From: Actinacidiphila fildesensis
Lineage (GTDB): Bacteria > Actinomycetota > Actinomycetes > Streptomycetales > Streptomycetaceae
NCBI RefSeq assembly: GCF_042652185.1
Contig: NZ_JBHSIX010000038.1
DNA length: 64,000 nucleotides
Direction: 5' to 3' (one strand)
Shown: positions 27,296 to 35,708 of the stretch, piece after piece
How the letters are laid out: the number at the start of each line of letters is the position of its first letter
How positions within the stretch are numbered: position 1 is the stretch's first letter
Translations under genes and position numbers: made by a program
The notes under the pieces: model-generated
Databases searched by the model: none
What the model saw: the letters and a program-made list of their open reading frames with translations, nothing else
Told to the model about the DNA's origin: nothing

Positions 27296-27506
27296 ATATC
27301 CGCTGATAAAATTACCCCGTTCATGGAAGGAGATCGTGCGCTTATCGCAGCGCACGGTCGCAAATGGGTGGCATTCCTCGATCACCCGAATGCGCCGCAT
27401 TCCGGATTACGTGACTCCGTAATATGCCGGTGACAGAAGTCGGCGCCTCTGTTTGTCGAAGAAGCACCGATTGCGCCACTACCCCCACACAGGAGTTGGC
27501 CCCTCG

Positions 27507-28754
27507 ATGACCCTGAATGCCCCTGTAGTGCCCAATGCACGTACCCTTTCGGCCTGGATCGCGGCGCTGGTCGCGGCGGTCATGGCCGCACTGATGGTCG
27601 CCATGACGTCGAGCCCGGCCCAGGCCATCGCCACACCCGTACCGCTGGCGACGGCGGACAGCTTCGCGGTGTTGTCCGGTGAGTCGGTCACCAACACCGG
27701 TCCTTCGGTGATCACCGGAGACCTCGGAGTGGATCCGGGTACGTCGATCACCGGTTTTCCGCCCGGCCTGGTGAACGGAGTTCAGCACTCCCATGACGGG
27801 GTGGCGCTCCAAGCCAAGAGCGACCTGGTCGCGGCCTACAACAACGCCGCCGGTCAGGCCACCAACGGTGCCCTTCCCCCGGACGCCGGCGGCCTGAGGC
27901 TGGTCCCGGGCGTCTACACCGCTTCCTCCACGCTCCACCTGACCGGCACCCTGACCCTGGACGCCCAGGGCGACCCGAACGCCGTCTGGGTTTTCCAGGT
28001 CGGCTCCGGTCTGACGACGGCGTCCGCCAGCCGCGTGCTCCTCGTCAATGGTGCCGCACCGTGCAATGTGTTCTGGCAGGTCGGAAGTTCGGCCACCATC
28101 GGCACCAACTCCACCTTCGTGGGCACCATCATGGCGCTGACGTCGATCAGTGTGACCACGGGTGCGAGCATCGACGGCCGGGCGCTGGCGCGCAACGGCT
28201 CGGTGACGCTGGACACCAACAAGATCACCCGGGCCACGTGTGCGGCCGGCACCGCGGGTGGCGTGATCACCGGTGGTACCGGCGTGATCGCCGGCACGAG
28301 TACTGGCGGCACCGCAACCGGCGGAACCACCTCGGGCGGCCTGATCGCCGGGGTGACCACGGGTGGCACCAACGGCGGTCTGCTCGGCGGCGTCCTGACC
28401 GGTGGTGTCATCGGCGGCACTCCCGGCGGTCTCATCGCCGGTACCACGGGCAGCGCCTCGGTGGGCACCACCGGTAGCCCCACGGCGGGTACCACCGGGA
28501 GTCCCACGGCAGGCACCACTGGCGGCTATCCGGGTGGTGACAACGGAGGGAACAACGGCGGAGAGACCGGCGGCTATCCCGGTGGTGACAACGGCGGCGA
28601 GACCGGCGGCTATCCGGGTGGTGTCAACGGCGGCGAGACCGGTGGCCATGGCTACGGTGACCAGCCTCAGGGTCACGATGACCAGGGCCGGCCGCACGAC
28701 GTGCACGGCGGCTACGGCGCCGATCACGAAGATCAGCACAGCGACTACGCATAG
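27507..28754 (+). CDS. Secreted ice-binding-family (DUF3494) protein with Gly-rich tail
   Basis: 415 residues. A Sec signal peptide (1 to about 42, ending SPAQA) precedes a DUF3494 ice-binding-like beta-helix domain (about 45-250) with VLSGESVTNTGPSVITGDLG, PGVYTASSTLHLTGTLTLD and VFWQVGSSATIGTNSTFVG. The C-terminal ~165 residues are low-complexity: Gly/Thr repeats, then GGYPGG(D/V)NGGET repeats, ending in a His/Asp-rich tail. No LPxTG sorting signal is present. The fold is used by ice-binding proteins and by adhesins; which one this is cannot be told. ATG 27507 has AGGAG 11 bases upstream. The DNA before it is unusually AT-rich. Confidence 0.85.
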   Translation: MTLNAPVVPNARTLSAWIAALVAAVMAALMVAMTSSPAQAIATPVPLATADSFAVLSGESVTNTGPSVITGDLGVDPGTSITGFPPGLVNGVQHSHDGVALQAKSDLVAAYNNAAGQATNGALPPDAGGLRLVPGVYTASSTLHLTGTLTLDAQGDPNAVWVFQVGSGLTTASASRVLLVNGAAPCNVFWQVGSSATIGTNSTFVGTIMALTSISVTTGASIDGRALARNGSVTLDTNKITRATCAAGTAGGVITGGTGVIAGTSTGGTATGGTTSGGLIAGVTTGGTNGGLLGGVLTGGVIGGTPGGLIAGTTGSASVGTTGSPTAGTTGSPTAGTTGGYPGGDNGGNNGGETGGYPGGDNGGETGGYPGGVNGGETGGHGYGDQPQGHDDQGRPHDVHGGYGADHEDQHSDYA

Positions 28755-28877
28755 CACCGAGGCCGGGCCGGGCAGGTGATGCCCACTCGCCCTGCAGATC
28801 AGCTAAGTTGCGGCTGATCCCGCATCCAGCGGAGCGTTGAGTTCTCGGAGCGGTCGTCCGTACGGGCGAGTGGTCCG

Positions 28878-28920
28878 GGCGGCGCGCGGCGGATCGTCAT
28901 CGATTCCGCCGCGCGCCGCC
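28878..28920. terminator. Strong bidirectional terminator
   Basis: Perfect 16-base stem GGCGGCGCGCGGCGGA / TCCGCCGCGCGCCGCC with an 11-base loop, between the convergent ice-binding and XRE genes. Confidence 0.85.
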
Positions 28921-29015
28921 GGCGCGAGCAGGTGCCTTCGGCAGGCATGGACGCAATGGGACACCACGGGCGGGATGCAAAAGGTGTCGATCGTCAGCTT
29001 CTTCGCCGCTGAGCC

Positions 29016-29918
29016 TCAGGGCGGTGGCGGGACATCCTGATGTGCGGAGTCTCCGAACTCCGCTCCGATGTACGACTTGATGACATCAGTGATGAGCTGC
29101 CCGGAAGCTACCGGGTCCAGCGCCCTGGCCTGCAAACTCTCATGGATGACGGCGTAGCGCTGCACGTCGAGGGGTTTCTCCAGGTAGAGATCGCTGGTCA
29201 ACCCTTCCAGGTACACAACGCTCCGGTCCGAGTCATCCGCGAACTCGATGATCGAGAACTGCCCCGCCATGCCAGGATGCGCTCCCAACTGGTGCGGGAT
29301 GACCTGCACGGTGATGTGCGGGCGACCACCGAGGTCGAGCAGTCGCTCCAACTGCTCCCTCATGACCTCGGAACCGCCCACGACGCGCCGCAGGGCCGAC
29401 TCGTCCTGCACGACCCACAGGCGCAACGGGCGGTCCAGCTCGTCGACCCGCCACTGACGGCGCAACCGAACGTGAACCCATGTGTCGATCTGTTCTGCCG
29501 TGGCGTGCGGGATCGTTCCTGCAATAACGGCCCGGGCGTAGGCCGGAGTTTGCAGCAGTTCGGGAATCACCATGGATTGGTAACAGCGGATGGCCACGGC
29601 GTCGGTTTCGAGGTCGATGTAGACGCTGTGCGGGATATCGCCGTACTCCTTCCACCAGCCTACTTGACCGGATTCCTCGGCCATCCGCATCAGAGCATCG
29701 ACAACCTGCGGATCCTGAACCCCGTACACCTCGCAGAGATCGCGGACATCACGTGAGTTGACTCTGCGGCGGCCATTCTCCAGAAGGCTGATCTTTGCTT
29801 GCGAGACCAGTAACTGCTTTGCCACTTGCTGGGCTGTCAAACCCCTGCTCTTTCGAAGCGCGCGAAACTCCGATCCCAGTCGGCGTCTTCCGACAGTGGG
29901 ATTGACGTGGGGCGACAC
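29016..29918 (-). CDS. XRE-family regulator with DUF5753
   Basis: About 300 residues. An N-terminal helix-turn-helix (LGSEFRALRKSRGLTAQQVAK then SQAKISLLENGRRRV) is followed by the DUF5753 domain (YQSMVIPELLQTPAYARAVI, RQWRVDELDRPLRLWVVQDE, then VYLEGLTSDLYLE). This is the common streptomycete regulator type related to BldB/WhiJ systems. GTG 29918 is preferred (GGAGG 10 bases upstream) over ATG 29945. These genes usually neighbour a small DUF397 gene; none is visible here on either side. Confidence 0.9.
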   Translation of the reverse strand: MSPHVNPTVGRRRLGSEFRALRKSRGLTAQQVAKQLLVSQAKISLLENGRRRVNSRDVRDLCEVYGVQDPQVVDALMRMAEESGQVGWWKEYGDIPHSVYIDLETDAVAIRCYQSMVIPELLQTPAYARAVIAGTIPHATAEQIDTWVHVRLRRQWRVDELDRPLRLWVVQDESALRRVVGGSEVMREQLERLLDLGGRPHITVQVIPHQLGAHPGMAGQFSIIEFADDSDRSVVYLEGLTSDLYLEKPLDVQRYAVIHESLQARALDPVASGQLITDVIKSYIGAEFGDSAHQDVPPPP

Positions 29919-30067
29919 AGGACAACTACCTCCGCTACAGAACATGGGACCAGCCGCTGGGCAGCCGCATCGGCGACCGCTGAGCGATCCGCCTGCAGAT
30001 TAGGCGGTCAGGGCTGCAGGAACGATCATCTTGCGGCGTGTCTCCTTCCAATGGGTGGTTGACAGTG

Positions 30068-30690
30068 CGTCGTGCCCACCTTCCCGTCGGGGACACCGCG
30101 ATCCTGATCTCCTGCCTCTACCTCACCAGCGCGCCGGCCCAGCCCGCCGCCGGGCGCCTCGCCGAGGAGTTCGGGCCCCGGCGGGTCTTCGTCGCAGGCA
30201 TCGTGCTGAAGTTCACGGCCGGGGTCGTCGGATCGTCGGCCCACTCGCTGACCGCGCTGATCGTGGCACGGGTGCTGATCGGTGCGGGCACCTCGGCGGG
30301 AAATCCGGCGGCGATGCTGCTGATACGCCGCCGCGCCGAACAGGCCGGGCACGAGGCCCCACCACGGGGGTGCTCGGCGGACTGTTGATCACCGGCGCCG
30401 CCACCGTCGCGGTCGGTCCCGCCCTTGGCGGGCTGCTGGTCGCCTGGGCGGGCTGGCGGAGTGCCTTCTGGATCAACATTCCGGTCGCGGCCGTCACTCT
30501 GATCCTGGTGCTGACCGGGATCCCACGGGACGCCGACCCCGTGCGTCCCGGCTCGCCGCGCGCTCTCGCCTCCCGCGTCGACTGGCTCGACATGCTGGGC
30601 TTCGGCGGCTCGCTCGCCGCCTTGATGATCTTCCTCTCGGCGCTGCCGCACCTGGACCGGCCCCGCTCGCCGCCGCCCTCGTACTCGCCG
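30068..30690 (+). pseudogene. Remnant of an EmrB/QacA-type MFS drug transporter
   Basis: It begins inside the transporter (DTAILISCLYLTSAPAQP, then motif A as GRLAEEFGPRR), runs through VARVLIGAGTSAGNPAAMLL, then loses frame by -1 near 30355. The other frame continues with TTGVLGGLLITGAATVAVGP, GWRSAFWINIP and LGFGGSLAALMIFL. The first membrane helix, the second half of the transporter and any start signal are missing, and it ends where an unrelated fragment begins. It is clearly inactive. Confidence 0.8.
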
Positions 30691-30795
30691 CTGCACATCA
30701 GCGGCGTGGTGCTGACGACGCTCCGGCAGGCGGCCGACGAGGACTACCGCCTGTTCGTCCTGGCCGACGCCACCGCTGACCCCGGGACAGGATCC
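30691..30795 (+). pseudogene. Fragment of an isochorismatase-family hydrolase
   Basis: About 30 residues in the same frame as the second MFS piece read SGVVLTTLRQAADEDYRLFV then LADATADP, the conserved C-terminal region of isochorismatase-like hydrolases. The rest of that gene is absent. The junction with the MFS remnant is direct, so a deletion joined two former genes. Confidence 0.7.
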
Positions 30796-30836
30796 AGTGC
30801 CGGGCGCAATGAAAGGCTGTGGCGTGGTCCGATTGG

Positions 30837-31361
30837 TCACGCAGGTGCGGCATAGCAATGGACCGTCACCGTCTGGGTCGGACTCCACTGCTGATCGACG
30901 GTGGCCAGCAAGCTCCAGCCCAGGCGTTCGTACAAGGCTGCGGCCGACGTGTCGGAGGCCAGGACGTCGAGGATCGGATGCAGGGCACGCTCGTGGGCGT
31001 CCTGCACGGCCCGCTCCATCAGCAGTGCGCCGATCCCGTGGCCACGAGCGGAAGGCGAGACGAACAACCGGCTGATCACAGCGGTGTCCTCGACGTACAC
31101 ACCCTCGCGGCGGCTCCACAGGCCAGGTGCCGCATCTCCCGCCCCGCTGCGGGACAGACCGATGTGACCGACTACGCGCCCGTCCAGTTCCGCCACCCAG
31201 GCAGCCAGCAGTGCAGGCTGCATCAGCCACTCGCCGGGACGGTCGGGCCAGTTCGCCGGATAGCCGTCACCGGAATGGACCTCGGCGAGCACCTCGACAC
31301 AGTCATCGAGATCAGACGCCTCGCGCTGCCGAATGCGGCAGGTCGAAGGTTCACCGGCCAT
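30837..31361 (-). CDS. GNAT-family N-acetyltransferase
   Basis: 174 residues. Motif A is clear: ISRLFVSPSARGHGIGALLM (acetyl-CoA loop RGHGIG), followed by LDVLASDTSAAALYERLGW. The acceptor is unknown. The first in-frame ATG before the family sequence is 31361; no good ribosome site precedes it, and ATG 31403 is possible. The 3' end overlaps the decayed region on the other strand. Confidence 0.85.
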   Translation of the reverse strand: MAGEPSTCRIRQREASDLDDCVEVLAEVHSGDGYPANWPDRPGEWLMQPALLAAWVAELDGRVVGHIGLSRSGAGDAAPGLWSRREGVYVEDTAVISRLFVSPSARGHGIGALLMERAVQDAHERALHPILDVLASDTSAAALYERLGWSLLATVDQQWSPTQTVTVHCYAAPA

Positions 31362-31437
31362 AGGAACACCCTGTCGATTCACCGAAGCATGAAAGCACAT
31401 CACGCGACGACGGGACCGACAAGCCGGACCGGGTGAT

Positions 31438-32076
31438 TCACCGTTCGGGGCGTCTGCGGTGGTAGTGGCCGAGGATGTAGTGGGCGGGGATGAGCGTGAT
31501 CCAGAACCACATGGCTGCTGCCGTGTTGACGAAGGCCAAGGGAACGGAGAGGCCGAAGATCAGCACGCTGGAGCCGAGTTGGGCGGTGAAGCCTCGGCGG
31601 GCCGCGGCCGCGGATGATGCGGCGGAGGGGTGCACTTGGCGTTGTGTGAGCAGCAGCAAGGTTGCGTGCACCGCGTGGATCGCGGCCAGAGTGCCCGCGT
31701 AGAGGGCGACGGTTTCGGGCTGAGACGCGTACTCGGCCAGGAGCGCGGTGGGGAAGGGCAGCAGGGCGACCAGGCCGAGGCCGAGGAGGACCAGGCGGGT
31801 GATCACGACCGTCTCGGTGGGCAGCGCGGTGAGGATGCGGCGGTGGTCACGCCAGAATCCGGCGATGAGGCTGAAGCTGAGGGCGAAGGCACCGACGTTG
31901 GGAAGCGCATCGCCGAGCGCCTTATGGAACGCGGCGTCCCCCAGATGCGCGGGGATCGCCACGTTGATGACGAGCAGGGTCATCGCGATGGCATAGATAC
32001 CGTCCGACAGCGCGATCAGGCGTGTCGCGCCCAGGTCGCTCTCGTGCGGGTGCGTCGCTGCCACTGGTTCCGTCAT
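31438..32076 (-). CDS. TMEM175-family (DUF1211) membrane channel
   Basis: 212 residues with six hydrophobic segments. The family signature RLIALSDGIYAIAMTLLVI is at the first helix (R..xSDGxxAIAxT). Bacterial TMEM175 proteins form tetrameric potassium-conducting channels, each subunit with a single six-helix unit as here. No ribosome site is visible in front of ATG 32076, so it may be leaderless. It is separated by 187 bases from the upstream deiminase gene. Confidence 0.85.
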   Translation of the reverse strand: MTEPVAATHPHESDLGATRLIALSDGIYAIAMTLLVINVAIPAHLGDAAFHKALGDALPNVGAFALSFSLIAGFWRDHRRILTALPTETVVITRLVLLGLGLVALLPFPTALLAEYASQPETVALYAGTLAAIHAVHATLLLLTQRQVHPSAASSAAAARRGFTAQLGSSVLIFGLSVPLAFVNTAAAMWFWITLIPAHYILGHYHRRRPER

Positions 32077-32263
32077 GTCGACGACAGTAGGGCGCTGTGT
32101 CCTGGTGGTAGCGCACCCGCCACGGTTCGGGCGATGCGTTGCGTCCTGCCCGCGCCGGTGCAGCGACGTCGTTCCGAACCTCGGGCCGGACGACCGTCGC
32201 CGCACCGGAGCGGACGTGGCGCTGCTTCCCGGGCTTCCTGGGCGGAGTGTTATCCGCGGTCGG

Positions 32264-34249
32264 TCATGCGGAGTGCGGCCACCACCGCTGGTCGGTGGAA
32301 AAGACCGCGCGCAGGGTGTTGGTCGCGCAATGGATCTCTCCTTCGGACACATGCGTGGAGAGCAGGTCGTCGACGTAGCGGACCGTGTAGCCGGTGGTGG
32401 CGAAGGCCTTGTCGATGGCCTCGGTGAACACGTCCTTCCCGCCGATCAGCGGACCGAAGGGCTTCGGCGCGACATATTCCCCGTTGTTCAGCACCAGGCC
32501 GTTGACCGTGCCGGGGATCAACGCGACCGCCTGGTCCATGGCGCGGAGCCGGGCCTCGGCCGCGTCCCTGTCCGGGCCCGGCTTCATGCTTCTGATCTCG
32601 CTCTGGAGCATCAGGTAGTCCATCGTGCGGGCGGTGAACAAGGCGGGGACCCGCACGATGTCGGCGTCGGTCAGACCCACCTCGCGTTTCAGCACGGCGA
32701 CGTTCGCGTCGATCCTCTTCGCGCTGCGGTCGTTGACGTGAAGGAACTGCGGGTCGGCGAGGAACTCGCTGATGCTGCGCTGGTCGACGTGGTCGGTATA
32801 GCGCCAGTCCAGCGCCGGCAGCCCGCCGTGCATGATCTGGCCTCCGTACCCGGCCTTCTTCGCGTCCTGGAGAATCCTCATGCCGCTTCGCGGGTCGGCG
32901 ACGACCGCGCGCCAGCCGAGGCGGCTCCCCGGCGCGGGCAGGAACTGGACGAACTCGTCGATGTGGCCGACCGACAGCCATGACGTGTCGAGCGACAGGG
33001 GTTTCTGCATGTTCTGCGAGCGCAGGAAGGTGAGCATCTCCGCGGCGGGGCCCTTCTTCCCGTCCGCGGGATCGCCCCCGATGACGATGCGCCCCGCCGG
33101 GTACCCCGGGTACGCGGGGACCGTCTCCAGGTTGCCCATCGAGTCGTAGGTCGAGTCCTCGTCCGGGGTCGGCACGTGCGCGATGTGCACAGCGGCCACA
33201 TCGGGCCCGGCGAGTTCGGTGAACACGACACGGGAGGCGGCGTGCCGGTTCTCGTTGACGGAGGGGATCAGCACCCGCATCCCGTGCGGTTTGCCGCCGG
33301 GGCCGGGGATGGAGGCGTAGCCCGGCTCGAAGAGGTCCTGCATCCACTGGTCGCCGCCGGTGTCCACCCTGCGCAGCGGAGTGGCGACGCCGTTCGCCTT
33401 CACGGCGGCGGCGAGGGCGTCGGTGAAGGGCTTGCCGGTCTCCGGGTCCTGGTCGTCTGAGGCGAGCGCCTCCTGCAGACGCTGCGTGTTGAGCTGGGTG
33501 AGAACGGGTGCCTGTTCGAGGGCAACGGTGCGAGAGGAGGTCACGCCGTTCGCGGTGACGTCCAGTCGTACGGTGACGCGGCCTGCCCATACGGCGGAGT
33601 CCCGGACGATGTCACGCCCTTCGATGCCCAGCTCGACTCCGGCGCGCAGCTCGGCGGCGCTCAGCTTCGTGTCGGGGCCGACGACTTCCCAGCCGCGGGG
33701 CGCCGCACTCTTGGGGCGCTTGACGAACAGGCGGACGTGGTCGGCCCCGGCGCCTGGCACGGTGACGCGCCCCGTCGCGGAGGCGGGTGCAGCGGCCCAG
33801 GGGGCCGTATGGAGCCGGGCCAGATCCGCCTCGTCCTGGGCGCCGTTGACCACCGTGTCAGCGGCGTCGTTGCACCCGGCCATGTCACGGTCGGCCTGAT
33901 ACTGCGCCAGCCGATGGGTCCGCCTCAGCGCGGCGTACTTCCGCTCCGCCGCCTCCTTCTTGGCGGGGTCCTTGGCCTCCTCACGCAGCGCCGCCTCCTG
34001 CACCCGGAAGCTCTCGTTGTCGGCCTGCTCCCGACCGGCGGCATCGACCAGGAGCTCCTTGGAACGGGCCTTGCAGACGCCGGCGTCATCGTCGATGTTG
34101 GCCAGGAAGAGCTCAGGCTTCCCGGGAGGCGTGGCGGCATCGGTCCGGAGGTCCGCCACCGGCGAGGCGGCGGAGGCGGGCACGGCCAGGCCCACCGTGC
34201 TGACGGTCAGTGCCCCTGCCAGAAACAGTTCGCGCGTTCGGAATCTCAT
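32264..34249 (-). CDS. Secreted protein-arginine deiminase
   Basis: 661 residues. A Sec signal peptide (ends about SAASP, residue 30) is followed by a helical N-terminal region (to ~140), an Ig-like middle and a C-terminal PAD catalytic domain. Catalytic motifs as in vertebrate PADs are visible: DTGGDQWMQDLFEPGY (Asp), WLSVGHIDEF (His and Asp) and, near the C-terminus, EGEIHCATNTLR (nucleophile Cys). PADs convert peptidyl-arginine to citrulline, usually with Ca2+. ATG 34249 has GAGGGA upstream. The open frame continues far beyond the start, but only as a shadow. Its target proteins outside the cell are unknown. Confidence 0.88.
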   Translation of the reverse strand: MRFRTRELFLAGALTVSTVGLAVPASAASPVADLRTDAATPPGKPELFLANIDDDAGVCKARSKELLVDAAGREQADNESFRVQEAALREEAKDPAKKEAAERKYAALRRTHRLAQYQADRDMAGCNDAADTVVNGAQDEADLARLHTAPWAAAPASATGRVTVPGAGADHVRLFVKRPKSAAPRGWEVVGPDTKLSAAELRAGVELGIEGRDIVRDSAVWAGRVTVRLDVTANGVTSSRTVALEQAPVLTQLNTQRLQEALASDDQDPETGKPFTDALAAAVKANGVATPLRRVDTGGDQWMQDLFEPGYASIPGPGGKPHGMRVLIPSVNENRHAASRVVFTELAGPDVAAVHIAHVPTPDEDSTYDSMGNLETVPAYPGYPAGRIVIGGDPADGKKGPAAEMLTFLRSQNMQKPLSLDTSWLSVGHIDEFVQFLPAPGSRLGWRAVVADPRSGMRILQDAKKAGYGGQIMHGGLPALDWRYTDHVDQRSISEFLADPQFLHVNDRSAKRIDANVAVLKREVGLTDADIVRVPALFTARTMDYLMLQSEIRSMKPGPDRDAAEARLRAMDQAVALIPGTVNGLVLNNGEYVAPKPFGPLIGGKDVFTEAIDKAFATTGYTVRYVDDLLSTHVSEGEIHCATNTLRAVFSTDQRWWPHSA

Positions 34250-34555
34250 CGCTGGGTGTCCCTCGGATCTGGTGCGTGCGAGGTCCCGCTGCCGGGGAGT
34301 ACCCGCTTCAGCTTCAGGGACCGTCTGAAGACAACAAGATCGCCAAAACTTGTCAGGTTCCTGTGAACCGGAGGTCAGCGACTCGTCAGCGGGGACCTTC
34401 ACGCGCTCAACGTGGGCCAGGACGACCGGAACGCCCAGGCTCCCACAGGCTGAATCCACCGTCGCGGAACTGCATCCGCAAGTGGACACTCCAGGCATCA
34501 GGACGCAACTGGGGGCTGATGTGCTGGACCCGCCACGGCACTTTGCGTCCACGAC
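34250..34555. other. Divergent promoter region
   Basis: Between the leftward deiminase gene and the rightward hydrolase remnant. It contains an AT-richer stretch near 34325-34350 and a small inverted repeat GGTTC-CTGT-GAACC at 34356-34369, which could be an operator. No gene is seen. Confidence 0.35.
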
Positions 34556-35320
34556 ATGCTCAGATCTTCTGCAACCCCGACCATCGCGCTGCTCACCCTC
34601 GCTCTGACGCTGCCTACCGCCGGTGCGTGGCCGGCCGCCGCGGCGTCGCCCTCGACTCATGCGGCCGCCGGTGTCGCTTCCATCCGCGACGACGCGGACG
34701 CGCGCACCTCGTTGCCCCGCCCCACCGGCCCGCACGCCGTCGGCCGGGACACCCTTCACCTCGTCGACGGCGCCCGCCGGGACCCGTGGGTGCCGGACAG
34801 GGCTCGAGAACTGATGATCGGCATGTTCTACCCCGCGCTCCCCGGCACCGGAACACCGGCACCGGAACACCGGCACCGGAACACCGGCACCGGAACACCG
34901 GCACCGTACGCGACCGTGCGCGAGGCCGGGCTGTTCCTGAAGAGCTTCGGTTTGGATGGTGCCTTCCCCGCCGAGACCTTGAGCGCCACGGCCACCAACG
35001 GCCGCGTCGGCGCCTGGCCCGACCGCCGCCGTCATCCCCTGGTGGTGCTCTCCCCAGGGTTCGGCGTCTCGCGCTTCACCCTCACCGGCCTCGCCGAGGA
35101 ACTCGCCGGCCGCGGATTCGTGGTCGCGGCAATGGACCACGCCTACGAGTCCGTCGGCACCGCTTTCTCCGGCGGCCGGATGCTGACCTGCATCGCGTGC
35201 GAGAGGGCCCGGAACGAACAGGACTTGGAGGCGGTCACCGCAGGGCGGGCCAAGGACGTGTCCTCTTGCAAAGGGTGTGAATTCGCTCGACACGTCGCGG
35301 GAGCACCCCCTCGACGATGA
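34556..35320 (+). pseudogene. Truncated secreted alpha/beta-hydrolase (acetylhydrolase-like)
   Basis: 254 codons. A signal peptide (LALTLPTAGAWPAAAAS) is followed by the N-terminal part of a PAF-acetylhydrolase-like enzyme: RDPWVPDRARELMIGMFYPA, then HPLVVLSPGFGVSRFTLTGL (oxyanion region) and GFVVAAMDHAYES. The sequence departs from the family after VTAGRAKDVS at about residue 235. The nucleophile elbow (GHSxGG), the Asp and the His are absent, so it cannot be active. A 14-bp tandem repeat at 34844-34906 is inside the coding region. Confidence 0.72.
34844..34906 (+). repeat. 4.5 copies of a 14-bp tandem repeat
   Basis: Unit GGCACCGGAACACC, four perfect copies plus half a copy. Because 14 is not a multiple of 3, each copy is read in a different frame (giving GTGTPAPEHRHRNT), and a change of one copy shifts the downstream frame. 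Confidence 0.95.
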
Positions 35321-35481
35321 AACCTACGCAGAATGGACACCGGATCTCACAAGGATCGATGTCCCGTTCGTCTCAGTAGGCAACCGTCCCCCGAAGCTCC
35401 CGAGTACGAGGAGGGGGGCAGGCCGGCGACCACCCCTGACCAAGCTCTGGACGACGGTTCCATGGGACGGCAAAAGGCAAA

Positions 35482-35505
35482 GGCAAGGAGAACTCTCTCC
35501 TTGCC
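35482..35505 (+). terminator. Hairpin upstream of the rifamycin element
   Basis: GGCAAGGAGA / TCTCCTTGCC, perfect 10-base stem, 4-base loop ACTC. It may end transcription from the hydrolase remnant and insulate rph. Confidence 0.6.
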
Positions 35506-35528
35506 ACTCTCAACTTATAGCGCACCGG

Positions 35529-35548
35529 GGGGCTTGCGGCAAGACCCC
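35529..35548 (+). promoter_or_regulatory. Rifamycin-associated element (RAE)
   Basis: GGGGCTTGCGGCAAGACCCC, an imperfect inverted repeat centred on TTGCGGCAA, matching the RAE known upstream of rifamycin-inducible resistance genes in actinomycetes. The symmetry extends outward (CACCGGGG / CCCCGGTG). It is 161 bases upstream of the rph start, so rph is expected to be rifamycin-inducible. Confidence 0.88.
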
Positions 35549-35708
35549 GGTGGTGCCGCAGAATCGTCGGCCGAGGCCACAACCTGCGGAAAGAGGAGCA
35601 CCACGTGCGTGTGTTGTTGTCGCCAAGAGGCGCGACAGAGTTGGAGGCACCGGTGATTCGATCGGCCGCCGCAGTGCAACGGAACACGGCTGCCTCGGAG
35701 GTAACGCC

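Larger units (their letters stand above)
35321..35708. other. Control region of the rifamycin phosphotransferase gene
   Basis: It contains a short hydrolase-like tail in another frame (LTRIDVPFVSVGN near 35350), a hairpin at 35482-35505, the rifamycin-associated element at 35529-35548 and the rph ribosome site GGAGGT at 35697-35702. Confidence 0.6.

Noticed and set aside
30031..30855. Single 274-residue membrane protein
   Set aside because: Its parts belong to two unrelated families and the N-terminal MFS sequence is in another frame.
34844..34906. CRISPR-like array
   Set aside because: Units are only 14 bp, directly adjacent with no spacers, and no cas genes exist in the window.
32264..35293. 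A 1,009-codon frame extending the deiminase far upstream
   Set aside because: The signal peptide and GAGGGA site fix the start at 34249; the extension is antisense to the hydrolase remnant and is a GC-driven shadow.
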